Shown: positions 35,672-49,700 of the stretch, one piece after another
Layout of the letters: each line of letters starts with the position of its first letter
How positions within the stretch are numbered: the first letter of the stretch is position 1
Origin: Voacanga thouarsii
Lineage: Eukaryota; Streptophyta; Magnoliopsida; Gentianales; Apocynaceae
Length of the DNA: 64,000 bases
Direction: 5' to 3'
Assembly (NCBI GenBank): GCA_026120185.1
Contig: JANUWF010001190.1
Span: 2,046,001 to 2,110,000 of the forward strand
Notes under the pieces: model-generated
Seen by the model: the letters and a program-made list of their open reading frames with translations, nothing else
Databases searched by the model: none
Told to the model about the DNA's origin: nothing
Position numbers and translations under genes: made by a program

Positions 35672-37915
35672 ATGCCGGCTGATTTAGACAACTCTTCCAT
35701 CATGAATGATTCCACTGCTTCTGGTGAGGCTAGTGCTTCTTCTTCTGGTAATCAAGCTGCCCCTCCTAAACCAGCTGCCAAGAAAAAGCGAAATCTTCCA
35801 GGAATGCCAGGTAAGAGGAGCTACGTGAAAAAGAAATGACTGGTTTCTTTCCTTATGTGCCTGATTGGGTGAAAATTAATTTTGGACTTCTGATTTGTAC
35901 TTTTTCTAGATCCGGATGCAGAGGTGATTGCTTTATCACCAAAGACCCTGTTAGCGACAAATCGATTTGTTTGTGAAATTTGCAATAAGGGGTTTCAAAG
36001 GGACCAGAATTTGCAGCTCCATAGGAGAGGACACAATTTGCCTTGGAAGCTTAGGCAGAGATCAAGCAAAGAGGTCAAGAAGAGAGTATATGTTTGCCCT
36101 GAACCCACCTGTGTTCACCATGACCCTTCACGGGCGTTAGGGGATTTGACTGGAATCAAGAAGCATTTCTGCAGAAAACACGGTGAGAAGAAGTGGAAAT
36201 GCGATAAGTGTTCAAAAAAATATGCTGTTCAGTCGGATTGGAAGGCTCATTCAAAGATTTGTGGGACTAGAGAGTACAAATGTGATTGTGGGACACTGTT
36301 TTCAAGGTTAATTCTTGAATTTTCTTTTACGAAACAGTATTTGTCATTCCTTGCATCGCGAATGATGTTAGACACTTTGGATTCTTGATCTCAAGAACTA
36401 CTCTGGTGATTTGTAGGAGGGATAGCTTTATCACGCATAGAGCTTTTTGCGATGCACTGGCAGAGGAAAGTGCAAAAGCACAGACAGCTGCGGCACCTCC
36501 TAGTGCAGATGAGGACCCAGACCTTCAAAACCCAGCATCACCACCCCCAGCACCACCACCACCGTCACCACCACCACCAGCAGCCGTGCCTGTCCCGCCA
36601 GCTCCTCCTCCTTGCACTGTTGTGATGTCTTCAACTTTACCCATTCAAACACCAGGTATTTTTGTCTTTACATTACCAATTCGGGTGTTTTTTTTGGTTC
36701 TGTAATCTGGGCTTTGTCGGATTGTAGTAGTTCTGCAAAACAACAAAAATCTTTTGTTGTTTCTTTGTCTACTGAACTTGGAGTCTACTTAAGTTTGTCT
36801 GTTACTCATCTTTGTTGGTATCTGCAAGTTTGTTTGACCAGGATAATTATCTATAATGTGAACGAGAAGGAATTACTATAACTTGGAGTGGAAAAAACAA
36901 ATATTAATGGATATTTATATTGAGATTGAATCTGTGCAATCTTTTGGTAAAGCTAGCGACAGGAATCCAACCAAAAGCTAAAAGGAGAGTAAAGTGGTTA
37001 TTGAGAAAGGAGACTATTATTGAATCTCCTTTTGTCACATAAAAAGTTCTTCAAGACTAAGAAAATCTCAGCTTTCTTGATGCTTTACGTTAGAAGGACT
37101 TTCTTCTCATTTTCTGTTCGACTGGTGTTATCTTTCCAGAGAAGCCTGAAAATCCCAATAAAAATCCTACTCCACCACATATTCTAGAGGAAGCATCTGC
37201 TATAAGTACCTTACCAGTAAGCTGTAGCAGTAGCAGCAGTTCTAGCAGTAACGGAAGTACAACAAGCAGTGTGTTTGCAAGCTTGTTTGCCTCAACTGCA
37301 ACAGGAAGCTTGCAATCTCAAACACCTGGATTTACTGACTTGTTTCCAGCCATGGCTCGTCCGGAGAGCACATCTGAAATACTACCTTCTTCATCTACAG
37401 AACCTATATCGCTGTGTCTAGCAACAAATCATGGCTCATCAATTTTCGGAACAGCGGGCCAAGAACGCAGGCAGTATGCTCCTCCACCCCAGCCTGCTAT
37501 GTCTGCAACAGCTTTATTACAAAAGGCTGCTCAGATTGGAGCTGCTGCCACAAATGCCTCACTTTTGAGAGGGTTTGGAATTGTCTCTTCTTCGTCGAAT
37601 TCTACTGGCCAGCAGGAATGGAGTGGGAGACCGATTGAGTCTGATAGTGCATCACTGGAAGCAGGCCTGGGGCTTGGCCTGCCCTGTGATGGAGGGTCTG
37701 GTTTGAAAGAACTGATGCTGGGAACTCCATCTGTTTTTGGTCCCAAGCATACTACTCTTGACCTTCTTGGATTGGGGATGGCAGCAGGCGCTGGTCCAAC
37801 CAGTGGGTTATCTGCTTTAATGTCATCTATTGGTGGTGGCCTGGATGTTGCCACAGCAGCTGCTTCATTTAGTGGCAGTGAATTCACTGGAAAAGACCTA
37901 GGGAGAGGCTCATGA
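35672..37915 (+). CDS. INDETERMINATE DOMAIN (IDD) C2H2 zinc-finger transcription factor
   Basis: Exons 35672-35810, 35910-36306, 36417-36655 and 37140-37915 join to 1551 bp, 516 aa. A nuclear-localisation stretch [10 protein letters not shown] (residues 38-46) precedes the ID domain. Finger 1 is C68-C71...H ([21 protein letters not shown]), then come [20 protein letters not shown]...[15 protein letters not shown]...H...C and [16 protein letters not shown]...C. This C2H2, C2H2, C2HC, CCHC order defines plant IDD proteins. A Pro-rich stretch ([14 protein letters not shown]) and a Ser-rich stretch follow. The C-terminus has [19 protein letters not shown] and TLDLLGLG, family motifs linked to SCR/DELLA partner binding. 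It is closest in feel to the IDD4/5/6 group. IDDs act in the nucleus in development and sugar or GA responses. Exon 2 carries most fingers, as usual. Confidence 0.95.
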
Positions 37916-40900
37916 CATATGAAAAATGCTACTACTTTCTAGTAGGAAAATCAGGGCATACACTTGGTTGACTATGGTGGAAGTGTAATTTATTGAAGTG
38001 GCATCAGGTTTTCAGATTCAGTCTCGCAGCATCAGAAATGCACTTAAAGAAATCAAGCATGACACAAGACGATGAGGCAGTGAGCCTTTTTAATATTGTT
38101 CTGCCTCCTCTGAATGGCGAAGCAACCTTGGCAATGTAATGTATAATCAATTAGGCCCGAGGTCCACAGACCTTCCCTTTTCTATTAGTATAATTAAGAT
38201 GATGTTAGAATGCTTGCACTGTGGAGGATATTAATATGTTGAAGAAAACAGTATTAGAATTGGTGTATGGACCATAGATCTAGATCTCTGTAATTGAATT
38301 GTTTCAATTGGTCTAGTTGAAAAGAGAAATGTCAATTGTTTACTTCATATCTTCATCCTTTACTAGCTTTTGCGCGATGAGGTAATCCAATTGTATGGTA
38401 ATTTAGAAGCTCATGACATCCAAATGGCATTTGGTGCAGTGTTTTAGGCGGGTAGGGGTCATTTCATTACCAAAGAATCTTAACTTGTACAATACAAATT
38501 AAAGTTACCATACCTTACATTCAACAAAAACTAGTATCTGTCTTTGCTATCACTATCATTCAATAATGCATCCGTGTGGAGGAATCCCTTAGGCCAAACA
38601 GTAGCCACAGGCCCACAGACAATGGCATAAGAAATTCCCACGGAACTCATTGGCTGCAGTTTTAACCCATGATAGAGTCCAAACTTTTGATGCAAAACAG
38701 TGGAATAGTGGGCTTGAAAATGCAGTGCTTGCATATTGCTGCAGATCCTTTATGTTATGGCTGTTAAGGATGAAGATCCTCTTTGAAATAATTTATTTAA
38801 CAGAGTGGGATAATGAGGCTTCTGGGAGGGTTGTGATTATTTGGTGGGATAAGATATTACTTTGAGTTGAGGAAGTGAATACACACTCTTTAGTCATTTT
38901 TGTCATTTCTTACAATACTTAGATAGAATCTCTTCTCTATCCAAATTAAAATTTTAATTTAAAATAATATTAATTTAAAATTTTTTTCACTTTTCACGAG
39001 TTGTCATATATTCACAACAGATTATATTTTTTCTCTTTTATTAATAATTGAATTACACATTTAATAATATTTTATTAATTTTTTACAAATTTATCTCAAT
39101 CAAATCTTTATTTAAACACAACATTAGCTTAGTTTTATACCAGTAGTGGTTAGTTTAATAATAGGAGAAATCAAGTTGGTGGCCACTAGTCAACTAGCTA
39201 AATAATCAACTCCATTTATTTGTCATCCGACAATAGGTTGAGAAGGTTATTTTTTGCATTTGTCCATGTTGTTTTTCTAGCCAGGGAGAAACATTTGGTA
39301 GATTGAGCAACCATTTTCTAATTAGTAATTATTACTTCCGCAAGTTAGACACATTTCTTATTGTAATAATTAGATCTTGAATCTCTTAAAATTAGACAGT
39401 AAAATAATAGTTTAGTTGAATTTATTTATTTATCTATTAAGAAATCATGTCTGAAGCCTTCCACATCCTTTCTCCCTTCATAAACAAAGGGATTCACTTC
39501 ATATTTCCCCAATTATTTCATCCAAAATCACACAATTAATTATTCTTAAGTTCAATCACTTTCTAAGAAAAATTCTGGAATTTTGTTGCTTTGACAAATG
39601 ATTTTGTTTTGAACGTAACTTTCAATTCACAATTCTGTTTTGGCTCTCTGATATACCAAAGTGACTGTAAGACTCTTAAATTTAATTCTATGGAAGCCCC
39701 CTTTTCAAAATTCTGATCCCTGAGGCATGGTATTGGGAAAAATGGCCCAAGTAATTTTACCTCAATTTAACTAGTGATGTTTTCCTTTGTTCTCCTTTAA
39801 CCTTTTACACCTTAGAACCATTCATTTATTCAATTATCCTTCAAATCATCTTTAATTATGAATTTCTAGATTTCCAGTATCTCACATAAGTCACACTTAT
39901 TTAACACAAATTTATCTCTTCTAATCAAAAGCTAGTTTAATCCAATTTTCTAACTAAGTAAATTCTATTTTTACTCTACTTTGATCATCACCTCTTCAGC
40001 TAAAAATAAGCCTTCAAACCACCATAATTATTCATTTCTTCATTCCACAAATATCATTTAAAGACCATTAGGCAGCCGACACATATACAAGCATATATAA
40101 GGTTCATACACAAATGCTCACAAACCCTAACTTTGATTCGAAAACAAGACATGAAAGTTATGTTTTCATGTTAAAATTCACGTCATCATAATCATCATTC
40201 ACCCAACAACAACTTTAATTCAAGCAAGGTAGGATTTTACCTTGTATTGGAGGTTATTTGGTGTGATTTTGCTCTAAGAATACATACACACTTCTTTCGT
40301 TCTCTCTTCGTTTTCTTTTTTTATCTTGGTTTTTCTCCCTCTTGGCGGACAAATTTCTAGGTTTAACAGCCTCTCTTAACCACCATTTGGCCTCCAATCT
40401 TAGCTCTCCATTTCTTGTTGTGGTTTGATTGAATGGTGGATATACTTAGGTGTGTTCCAATGAAATTCTTATACATCAACCATTTTTATTTCCTCCACAA
40501 AAATTTCCTTATTTCTTCTTGCATAGCTGCTGAAATTCTTGGCCAATTTCCAGCCATTCATTCATCTTCTCTTGGTCCAATATTAGCCAATTATATAGCT
40601 CAAGACCTTATTCAAATGGGCCCACGAGTGATGTGTTCCAATCACAAAATTACACATCATTCTTCATTATTTTGCAATCCTTTAATTTCATGTGTCTTGC
40701 ATGAACTCTTCATGCAACCTCTATTGACTCCAATGTATTGTCTTATGAATAAGTAACTCGAGGTTTGTTTGGTAAGACTAAAATTTAAATATTTATTAAA
40801 TTTTAAAAATTAAAGTTTAATATTTGAAGTCAAATTTTGAAATATGAATTAATTATAAATTATGGTTACATTATTTTTATTATAATTTAAAATAAATATT

Positions 40901-41191
40901 AAAAAATTATAATTAAATGAATATTTAATATATTGAGATTTTAAACTTAAATAATTTTTATTTCACTCAAATGTTATAATAGTATATTTTAATCAATTAA
41001 ATGATAATAAATATGTATTATTAAATATACTTAATTAATTAAACAACTAGTATTGTTTGTTATTAAATGCTCTTAACATAATAAATAAATAAATAATTTA
41101 AAATATTTAATTGAATTATTAAACAGGTTTTTCAATGCTACGCAAAATTATAGATGTTTGGCAATATTACCATAGTAATCTTCCTCTCAGG

Positions 41192-41825
41192 TAGGTTTGT
41201 CAATTGGTCGAGTATACTCAGATTCGAAACTCATTTTATAACAATTTGGTATAACTATTTTTATTACCCAACCCAACCCAAGTGAACCCGACCCGACCTA
41301 AACCCATTTAGTCTATATAATTTGATTTGAGTATTATAGTCTCATACTCGTTTACTCGATTAATTTAAATATTATATAAAGTATATTATAATATTGTATT
41401 ATATAAAAAAATATTATATTATATATAATATTATATAGGAAAATTAGCTTATTTGGTCTCTAAAGTTTGGTATATATAATGTTTTCATTCTTAATGTTTT
41501 TTCTATCACTATGGTCCATAATAATTTTTTTTGTCATTATAGTCCATAATTTTTTATTTTTAAGGACGATAATGGCTGATTTTTTAGGAAAAATAAAATA
41601 AAATAAAACATAGGGATTATAATGGTAGAAAAAATCATTAGGGACTACAGTGACAGAAAAAAATATTAAAGACGAAAACATTACAAATTTTATACTTTTG
41701 GGACCAAATAAGCTAATTTCTCTTCAATTGGTATTCAAATATGGTTTGATATATAATATTATTGATCGGGTCGAGTCTGGAATAGGGTGATCCAGACCCT
41801 AGCCTCGACTCGTTTACACCCTATT
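41192..41825. mobile_element. Candidate hAT-like non-autonomous element with a nested fold-back element
   Basis: The left end is TAGGTTTGTCAATTGGTCGA. The right end, reverse-complemented, begins AATAGGGTGTAAACGAGTCG. Such TAGGGxTGTxAA...CGAG ends are common in plant hAT MITEs. Internal ACCCAACCCAACCC and GACCCGACC motifs and their complements GGGTCGAGTC fit a self-complementary element. A different fold-back element sits inside (41441-41719). I could not define an 8-bp target duplication. Confidence 0.4.
41441..41719. mobile_element. Fold-back MITE with long terminal inverted repeats
   Basis: The left arm AAATTAGCTTATTTGGTCTC and the right arm AAATAAGCTAATTT are inverted copies. Complementarity continues inward for about 120 bp (ATGTTTTCATTCTTAATGTT versus the complement of GACGAAAACATT, then TATCACTATGGTCC versus GGACTACAGTGACA). 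The whole unit can fold into one hairpin and is a possible source of small RNAs if transcribed. Confidence 0.7.
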
Positions 41826-42201
41826 CTTGTGACTCGTTTGATATAATTAAAATTCGAATACTTAAGTATTGAACTTTGAAATTTGAAGAGCGAATTATGA
41901 AGTATGAAATCTGAATATGAAGTGTGGATTAATTATAATTTATTTTTACACTATATTTTATAATTTATATTAAATATAAAAGAATATTAATAATTATATA
42001 AGTATTTAATATATTAAGGCATCATACTTAAATAACTTTTAATTCATTTAAAATTTATAATAAGATTTTTTGTACGTCTTAATCAATTAAATAATAACAA
42101 AAAATTGTTATTAAATACATTTAATTAAATTTGAGTTTTGGTTTAAGACGAAAAGATTATATTCCCAATTATAACATAAATTTCTTAACCCAACTAAATT
42201 A

Positions 42202-42498
42202 CTCATTCTGTCCTAAAAAAAAATGTCAATCTAGTAAATGGCACATAAATTAAGAAATTGTTAAAATTTATATAATTATAATAGAAAATAACTATTATAT
42301 CCCTGAATAAAAGTAAATTTTTATTAATTAGATTGAGAATACACATATATTTAATTAGTTAAATATTTATTGAGTAGTTAAAAAAAGAGCAAATTAGAAA
42401 TATACGTAATAAATACATTATTGATTTAAAAAATTGATAAGTATTTTGATACAATAAAAATAAAAAATTTTAATATCGTTTTTAGGATGAAAATAATG
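42202..42498. mobile_element. Stowaway-like MITE, degenerate
   Basis: The left end CTCATTCTGTCCTAAAAA and the right end (reverse complement CATTATTTTCATCCTAAAAA) form imperfect inverted repeats flanked by TA at 42200-42201 and 42499-42500. Confidence 0.5.
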
Positions 42499-44950
42499 TA
42501 CTATTACTTACATTAGATTTCTTCCTTTTCCAACTACGGACACTTTTAAAATGTTTGCCTTTCATTGTCAAAACCTTCTCTCAAATATTCCATCAATACG
42601 TATTAGTTGCGTGTTTTTGGGGATAAAGTTGTCATTTTCACAAAAATTACTCAGACAATTTTTTTTGTCAATTATAAAAGGGATGATTGTAATTTGCATT
42701 AGTATGTAATGTATCTGTGTTTATATATATATATATATATTAAATTTTTAGAATTTTTTTCGACTGCATATTTATATACAAAATGCATTATATATATGTG
42801 AAATAAAATGGCTTAGAATCCTCTCTCTCAAATTCCTCTCTTATTCTTTCCTTTACTCTCAAAAATTCGTTAAATGTCCCTCCCATCATCTTTATTTATT
42901 TATTTATTTTTAAAAAAAGTTTATTATTTAAAATTTTCAAATATAAATTTATTATTTAAATTATAAAAATTTATTTTTATTTAAAGAAAAATAGAAAGGA
43001 CAATTGATGAATCTTTTGAGAGTTGAAGAAACAACAGAGGAATTTTGAAAAAATGATCCGTATCGAAATAAAACTAGTGATTCAACTATTTATCATCACA
43101 TCACCCGGAAACAATGGCAGGAGAAGAAAACTTAAAAAAAAAAAAAAAAAAACTACAAAATTTTTTAAGGACGGCAGTGATTTTCTAAAAAAAAAAAGAA
43201 AAAAAAATTGTGCCGGTCAGCATAGATGGGAAGGCTTTTGACCTTTTAATAAAGAATGGGACTAAGGTGAACATATTCCTCGATGCGATTTGTATTTTTT
43301 GCCTTTCTATTATTGGGCCATCGAATCTCACATGAAAATGGAATATATTTGCAAAATTTGCCTTTTCTTTTTCATATATGCTACTGCTTTTATTCGAATT
43401 CAAACACCTCATATGACTCATCCATAGCCCCCGTCCCCACCATTAAGGAAAAAAAAAAAAACCATTTTTACATTTTCTTTTTAAGTATTCTTTATATTAT
43501 AATTATATTTTTTAATTACGAGTTAAATATTCTATTTTATATTCTTTAAATGCGTAAACATTAAGAAGAGGAATTTGAGAAAATGTTTCTGATACAATAT
43601 TGTGTCATTAAAAAAAAATACAATAAACCTTTTATATTTCCTTTTTAATAATTATTGATATTAAAATTACAAGTCAAATTTCCTGTTTTATATCCTTTAG
43701 ATAAGTAAAACATTACATTGGAAATATTTTCTCAATTTTCTTTTCTAATATAAGTAAGGAAATGAATTGAGGCTCTTCGAACATAACTTAATATCTCGTT
43801 ATTCTTTTGATACATTCTTGCTATGAGTTGATGGTCACATAATTGAATCTCGTTCGATTGTCTCTTCAAGTTAAGATTGAATCGAAATTGAATTATTTAA
43901 ATACATATTGTAATTTAATAAGTGTGTATAAAGAGTCGATTGACATATCTATTTATAACGAAATGTTATCCAAATAGTTAAGAATGAGATATATTTCTAA
44001 AATATGAATAAAAAATTATATAAAATCACATAAACTAACTTAAATATATTATTATTTATATATATTAAAAAAATCCGTTCAAGTTCAACGAAATTTTTGC
44101 ACGGTGGACTAAAACCAAATTCTATTCCAGTCATTACCCAAAAAAAAAAAAAAAGGCATTCCAATCTCCCCTATTAATCAAGTAGTATTGTGTTGTATGA
44201 CTTATAGGCTTCACCTACTAATGTTTTTGTGTGTTTTTCTTATGCACGCTTAACCAATATTCTATTACTTCATGTGTCACCTCAGTCTTATTGGAATTTC
44301 ATAAAACTCGAATTTAATATTCCATAAATTCAATCTCCTTATTTGAAAAATATAAATCAGATGTTTAATAGTCATGTTCAATAGGACCAAAATGTAATGT
44401 TTTCAGAATTGAATCGGACATCAAGTCATAACAACGAAATTGGAAGAAAATTATGGCATTTTTTCTGTTACTATGGACGGTTTAATTCCTCTATGTAACT
44501 TATTTTGTTATTATAAATATATTATCTTATCTACCACAAAGAGACAAAGAGAACGATTCAAATTGATTGGACCGATTGATTCAAAAAGATTTGAATAAAA
44601 TATAACGGTTTTAGAAAAAAACGATTTAAAGTAAAAAATCGAACTAATTTTGAGATTGGTTCACGATCCGACTTAGATCAAAAACCCATGCAAAAATGTC
44701 ATTTTACTGATTAGAAGGAAAAGATTATTTTCGTCTCTTTTGGTCTCTAATCAAGACTTTTCTTTAGAAATATAATCAAGATTTTTCTAGTTCATGGTCA
44801 TAGCTATATGGATCAGAACTGATTTAAGATGAGTTTTTGAAAAAAATTATTAAATATGTAAGGTTAAGTGAGTCTAAAGACAGACAGAAAATATAATGTG
44901 TTGTTAATAGATAACAGTTATCGAAAAACAAAAATCACATAAAATTAATA

Positions 44951-45310
44951 TTCCATCCGTCATAAATTATCTATCTCATTTAACTGATTAAGCATATATT
45001 AAAATAAGTAAGTTTTTTAATTAATTAAATATTTTATTCTATTTTTACCTTTAAAATTTAATTTATTCTATTTCTCTTTATTAAATACTAAAATTTTAAA
45101 GTTTTGATATACACTTCAAATTGTTTCTCTCTCATATTATTTAAATAAAATTAACTCGTTAGAAAAAATTATTTAATATGTTTAGGAAATAGAGTCTTAT
45201 TAAATATGAATAAATTTAGAATGTTAAATCTTAATTTTTTAAAGAGACATATAATTTAAGATAAAAATTAAGTTAGAAATGAGACAGATAATTTAAGACG
45301 AAAAAAGTAA
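44951..45310. mobile_element. Stowaway-like MITE
   Basis: Left end TTCCATCCGTCATAAATTAT; right end, reverse-complemented, TTACTTTTTTCGTCTTAAAT. The inner parts of the arms (AAATTATCTATCTCATTT and its near complement) match well. TA lies on each side. Confidence 0.55.
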
Positions 45311-45985
45311 TATATTTGAATTAAAGTAAAATTTTGATTTGAGGGGAGAATTGAAATTTTTTTTCCACTTTTAGCTAAACAGGATGTAATTTTTTCTAAG
45401 GACAAAAGTTACCGTCAAAAAGATTTTACGGAGTGAACGTATTTATGGTTAGGAACATATTTTTATTGTGACTGTGTATAGTCATTGATGTCCCACGGTC
45501 AAATCTGAAGTCATGAGCCGACTATGGCCATTTCAGTCATTTTAGCTCACTGCAACCACGATACCAGTTCAGGTACATTTTTTCAATTTTTTTTAATAAC
45601 TATTTTAGAGATTGTCTAAAAACATTGGCCAGATGCAAATGGTCTTTTAACCTTTAAATTTATTTTAAAAAGTTAAAATCATACTTATATATACATCATC
45701 ACTAAAAACGTAAAACGTGTTTAATAATTTAATATATATTTTCTAAATTTTATAAATCAATATATTAGATACTTTTTGAATATTAAATAAGAATTAGATA
45801 AAATATCTATTAAATCATAAATACGTATTATATTTTTAATAGTGTATTAGATAATGTTATGAAAAATTTCAAGGTTTTTATAAATAAAGCTGTCTCATAA
45901 ATTAATCTAATATTTCGAAATAAATGTGGCAGGATTTAGTATTGCACAAATTGTTGTACACCAATTTGTGAGGCAAAAGTGGTTA

Positions 45986-46185
45986 GGCCCATTATTTTTC
46001 CATGGGCTGACCCAAGTCATGTTCTTGGCCTATTTTCGATAACATGCCGCTATTGCTAAGCAAGGTCCAATTACAACATGCTCTAAAACCTGAGGCCCAC
46101 TTATTAGGCATTTGGGCCCAGTAGTGATTCAAATAGGAATGTGTTCCTCAATGCGGCCCAAGCTGCAACTCGTCGCCTTTGGGCC
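45986..46185 (+). promoter_or_regulatory. Cluster of site II (TGGGCY) motifs upstream of the PP2C gene
   Basis: GGCCCA or TGGGCC/T occurs at about 45986, 46003, 46094, 46113, 46155 and 46180, roughly 540-730 bp upstream of the PP2C start codon and just before the likely transcription start near 46200-46300. In plants these motifs bind TCP factors and mark promoters of widely expressed genes. Confidence 0.6.
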
Positions 46186-46719
46186 TTTTCTTGTCTGTGT
46201 GCTTTAATTTTTGTCGTTGGCTATGGTGAGCGGTAGCTGAAGACAGCTCCGCCGGCGAGACCGAGGATTTCTGCTTCCGACTTTCTGGCTTCTTTCAACC
46301 GGGAAATAAGACAAGGAGAGACAGATTTTTCGTGAACTATTATTGTTTCTTCCTAATACTACTGTGAAGAAAATACTTTCAGATAAGGTTCTGCTAGCTG
46401 CTGGAGTTAATCCCTAATTTCTGATGCAGGTTTCTCTATTACAACATCCCCTTTGCTTTTCATTCTTTGTTTTTGCATTTTCTTGAGGAAAGTTAATCTT
46501 TTGTTGTTCTTATTGTTGGGCTTTATGCTGAGCCTAATTGTTGTTCCACAGCAGGTGGCAGAGTTTTACTCCGTAGACGAATTAACTTGCTGAAACAGAT
46601 AAGCTCTGCTGTTGAATTTAAGGTTTTTTAAAGAGTTATGAGAGTTGGGTCCAAGTGCAATTGCCGAATTTGGAGTTTATTCACTAGAGAAATTGGATTG
46701 TATTTGAGATAATTATAAA

Positions 46720-49700
46720 ATGCCATCTGGGTTACTTTTGAATCTGAACTCTGCTGTCCGCGTTGGGGTTCAGATAGCTTTAAGAGTGAGACAAGGACAA
46801 ACCCTTTACAAAGCTTTGCCCCTAAGAAGGACAGAGCAATTTGAGGTTTCTTGTCGTCGCATTGGTAATTGTAGGAGCAGGCATTCTGCGGTTGGAGCCT
46901 TATCTCAAGCTCATAACTTTGCTATAGTATTGGGCTCATCTTCCCAAGCTTCTAGATACTGCATAAAAAACATGGCTGCTTCTAGTTCAGTGGCTACCTC
47001 TAGTGACCTTGTTGTCGATGGCTTTATCTCAAGTCGTGGCAATGTGTCAAGCATTGGAAAGTCAACTGGGGTTTATTTCAGCAATAGAGGTCTTAAAATT
47101 TGTCAAAAGGCTAGCCTGAGTTTGAGAAATGGCGAAGCCAAAAAAAGTAGTATGGTTTGCGGGTATATTCTGTATGACAGTATGTGGAAGTCCTGCAACT
47201 CTAATCCACTTGTTGGCTCATTGTTCAAAAGCTACAACACCTCGTCTTCAACATGTTACTCCAATAGGGATGTGCCTCACGTATTGCCTGATGGATCCAC
47301 ATCTGATGAACAGATAGCAAGCATTTCTATTTCTGATGACCGGTATGTGTTCTGGCCCTATATATGTTTTGTTTCCTTATGTTGCATACACTGTGAGAGA
47401 ATTTTCCAACTAGCACTCACTTCTTTACATCTATCTCTGCACTGATTGTTGGTGTTTCAGTAGTTTATAAGCTTGCTTGTTATCTTGCTGTTAGCCTTGA
47501 ATTTGTTTCACTCTTAGTATTCTAATGAGATTGATTTTTTTTTTCTTTTGGGTGTGTGCGTGTGTGGGAATGTCTATAAATTTCAAAGCATTACAAATTT
47601 CAGTGGACAATTCTTAAATATCCATAAACATGTGGGGATGAACGGATAATGGACTAGATACCTTTCTATACTTTGGGGGGCTTACTGTAGTTTAACCTCT
47701 GCTTTGAAATTTTGTTGTTGATAATTCTGGGAACAGTAATATTTTTCTTAGCCTTAGCGTGCTATGCACAGTTCATTGCACCATATTACCTATTGTATTT
47801 GTATATTTATATAATATGGGAAAGATACTTGCTTTACATCTAAACAACTTGGCTGCTGGTGCTGAATCCAGTAAAAGTTCTGGTGATCGAGCACTGCAAC
47901 TTCTCTCTGGATCTTGTTACCTGCCACATCCTGATAAAGAAGCCACAGGTGGAGAGGATGCCCACTTCATTTGTGTGGATGAACAAGCAGTTGGTGTTGC
48001 AGATGGAGTTGGTGGTTGGGCAGATGTTGGGGTTAATGCTGGAGAGTACTCCCGTCAACTCATGTCTAATTCGGTGAATGCTATCCAAGATGAACCTGAA
48101 GGGTTGATTGATCCAACTCGGGTACTGGAGAAAGCATACACAAGAACAAATGCTAAGGGCTCCTCAACAGCTTGCATTATAGTGCTCAAGGATCAGGTTT
48201 CATAGATTTCATCGTGGTTTCTTCATCCAAATGCATTATTAGTTTTCATGATTCTTGAGTCTAAACAACCAAAACACTTGTCTCTTTCATAATTTAGACA
48301 TAAGATTGATAATTCAAATATATTTTGTGAGAAGAACGTCTGAACTATAAAGCTAAGCCCCCAATATCTTAAGAGAGAAGAAATCTTGTTGGCAAAAACT
48401 ACAGACTTGTTGGCAAAGTTATTAAGGAAACAAGCAAAGAGATGAAATCTTTAGCTGGAGTGAGATTACAAGTAGGACCTTCATAGATGCGTTTTTCTTT
48501 GTTCTTTTTCATTCTTACTGTTGTGAGCTATCTGCGTAGACCTTTACGATTCCCACTGAATGTGGGAAACCCACTGTTCTTTAGCTACCCATCCTGCTAC
48601 CTTCTTCCACTGCAGTTGAAGCCAAGCCAAAGCACCACTACTTTCAATTTCGTCACACCTTAGCATTTAGTTTGACCATGTTATCACAAGTTTAAGCCCA
48701 TCAGTTTCCTGCTTATTTTTGCTTTAGCTTTTTAAAAGCTATTGAAAAGAGTTGGAAAAAATAATCAAAGCTCTTTTAAGCAAAAGTAGTTTGACAAAAG
48801 CACCTCCCAAGCTATTCCATTCTTGCAAGAAACACTCATCTTCTGCTCCTCCCATCTCCATCGAACCTCCCATCCAGTTATTGTATTCTCCTAGTCATGC
48901 AGATACTTCATATCATTATGATCTGAAATTCTTGATTGGATTCACTGCCACTAGTTCTTGAAAACCTATATTGCATGCACGGATCCATGCAGCGGCACTT
49001 GTTATGTCCATTGTGGTAGAAAAAATAAGGATTAGTCATTCCCAGTTTAAGAATTTTCTACATGATCATGTTTATGTGATTTCCTATTGTATCAATGAAC
49101 TTCCTAGAAGGTTATTATGTGGCCATATCCAAGTGTATTCTAGAGTTAAAAAGGAATCAGTTTTTATAAATTGACCCAACAAATAATCCTTACCCTGTAG
49201 TTTGCTTGTGATAATTTGTGTGAGAAGACTATTAGGTCAGCCTTGACCCAGGGGAGTTGAAGAAAAAAAACCAAAAATTAGGAGATTATTCAATGAAGTT
49301 TTTATGTAGTAATCTGACATCACAGTAATAGTGGATTTTAAATGACATGATGAAAGTATAACTCCAATATAATTGGATTTTAAAAAAGTAACTGAGTATA
49401 TTAGTAAATAGTTGTCCGGATATTAGAAAAGTCCAATTGTCCAAAAATCCTAGTGAAAGGTCTAACTATGTTAATCCAAATATTAAAATAGGAATCAGTT
49501 CTATGCATTTGTCATCCTGCTTATTAAAAATTGGGCCCTGAGAGAATCAGCAATAGTACATTCTTCTGGAGAGAAAGTAAGAGTATAAAATTAACAAAGA
49601 CAAACTCGCTTTTCCAACTCTTTATTCTGATTAAAAATGAGAGATTTATGATACAAAAAGATGGACAATGCAGATTGTTAGCTAATAGCTATCCCAGTTC

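Larger units (their letters stand above)
37916..46200. other. Long intergenic region between IDD and PP2C genes
   Basis: 37916-38240 is the likely IDD 3' UTR. 38530-38870 has gene-like composition with a minus-strand ORF (38531-38734, ending WPKGFLHTDALLNDSDSKDRY without its final stop) that I cannot assign. 39650-40760 resembles decayed retrotransposon non-coding DNA. 41192-41825, 42202-42498 and 44951-45310 are MITE-like (listed separately). The rest is AT-rich without supportable genes. Confidence 0.5.

Noticed and set aside
38531..38734. Minus-strand ORF ending in DALLNDSDSKDRY
   Set aside because: The composition looks coding, but I could not link it to a family or to neighbouring exons.
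40433..40756. 107-codon plus-strand ORF
   Set aside because: It lies in DNA resembling decayed transposon non-coding sequence; no domain is seen.
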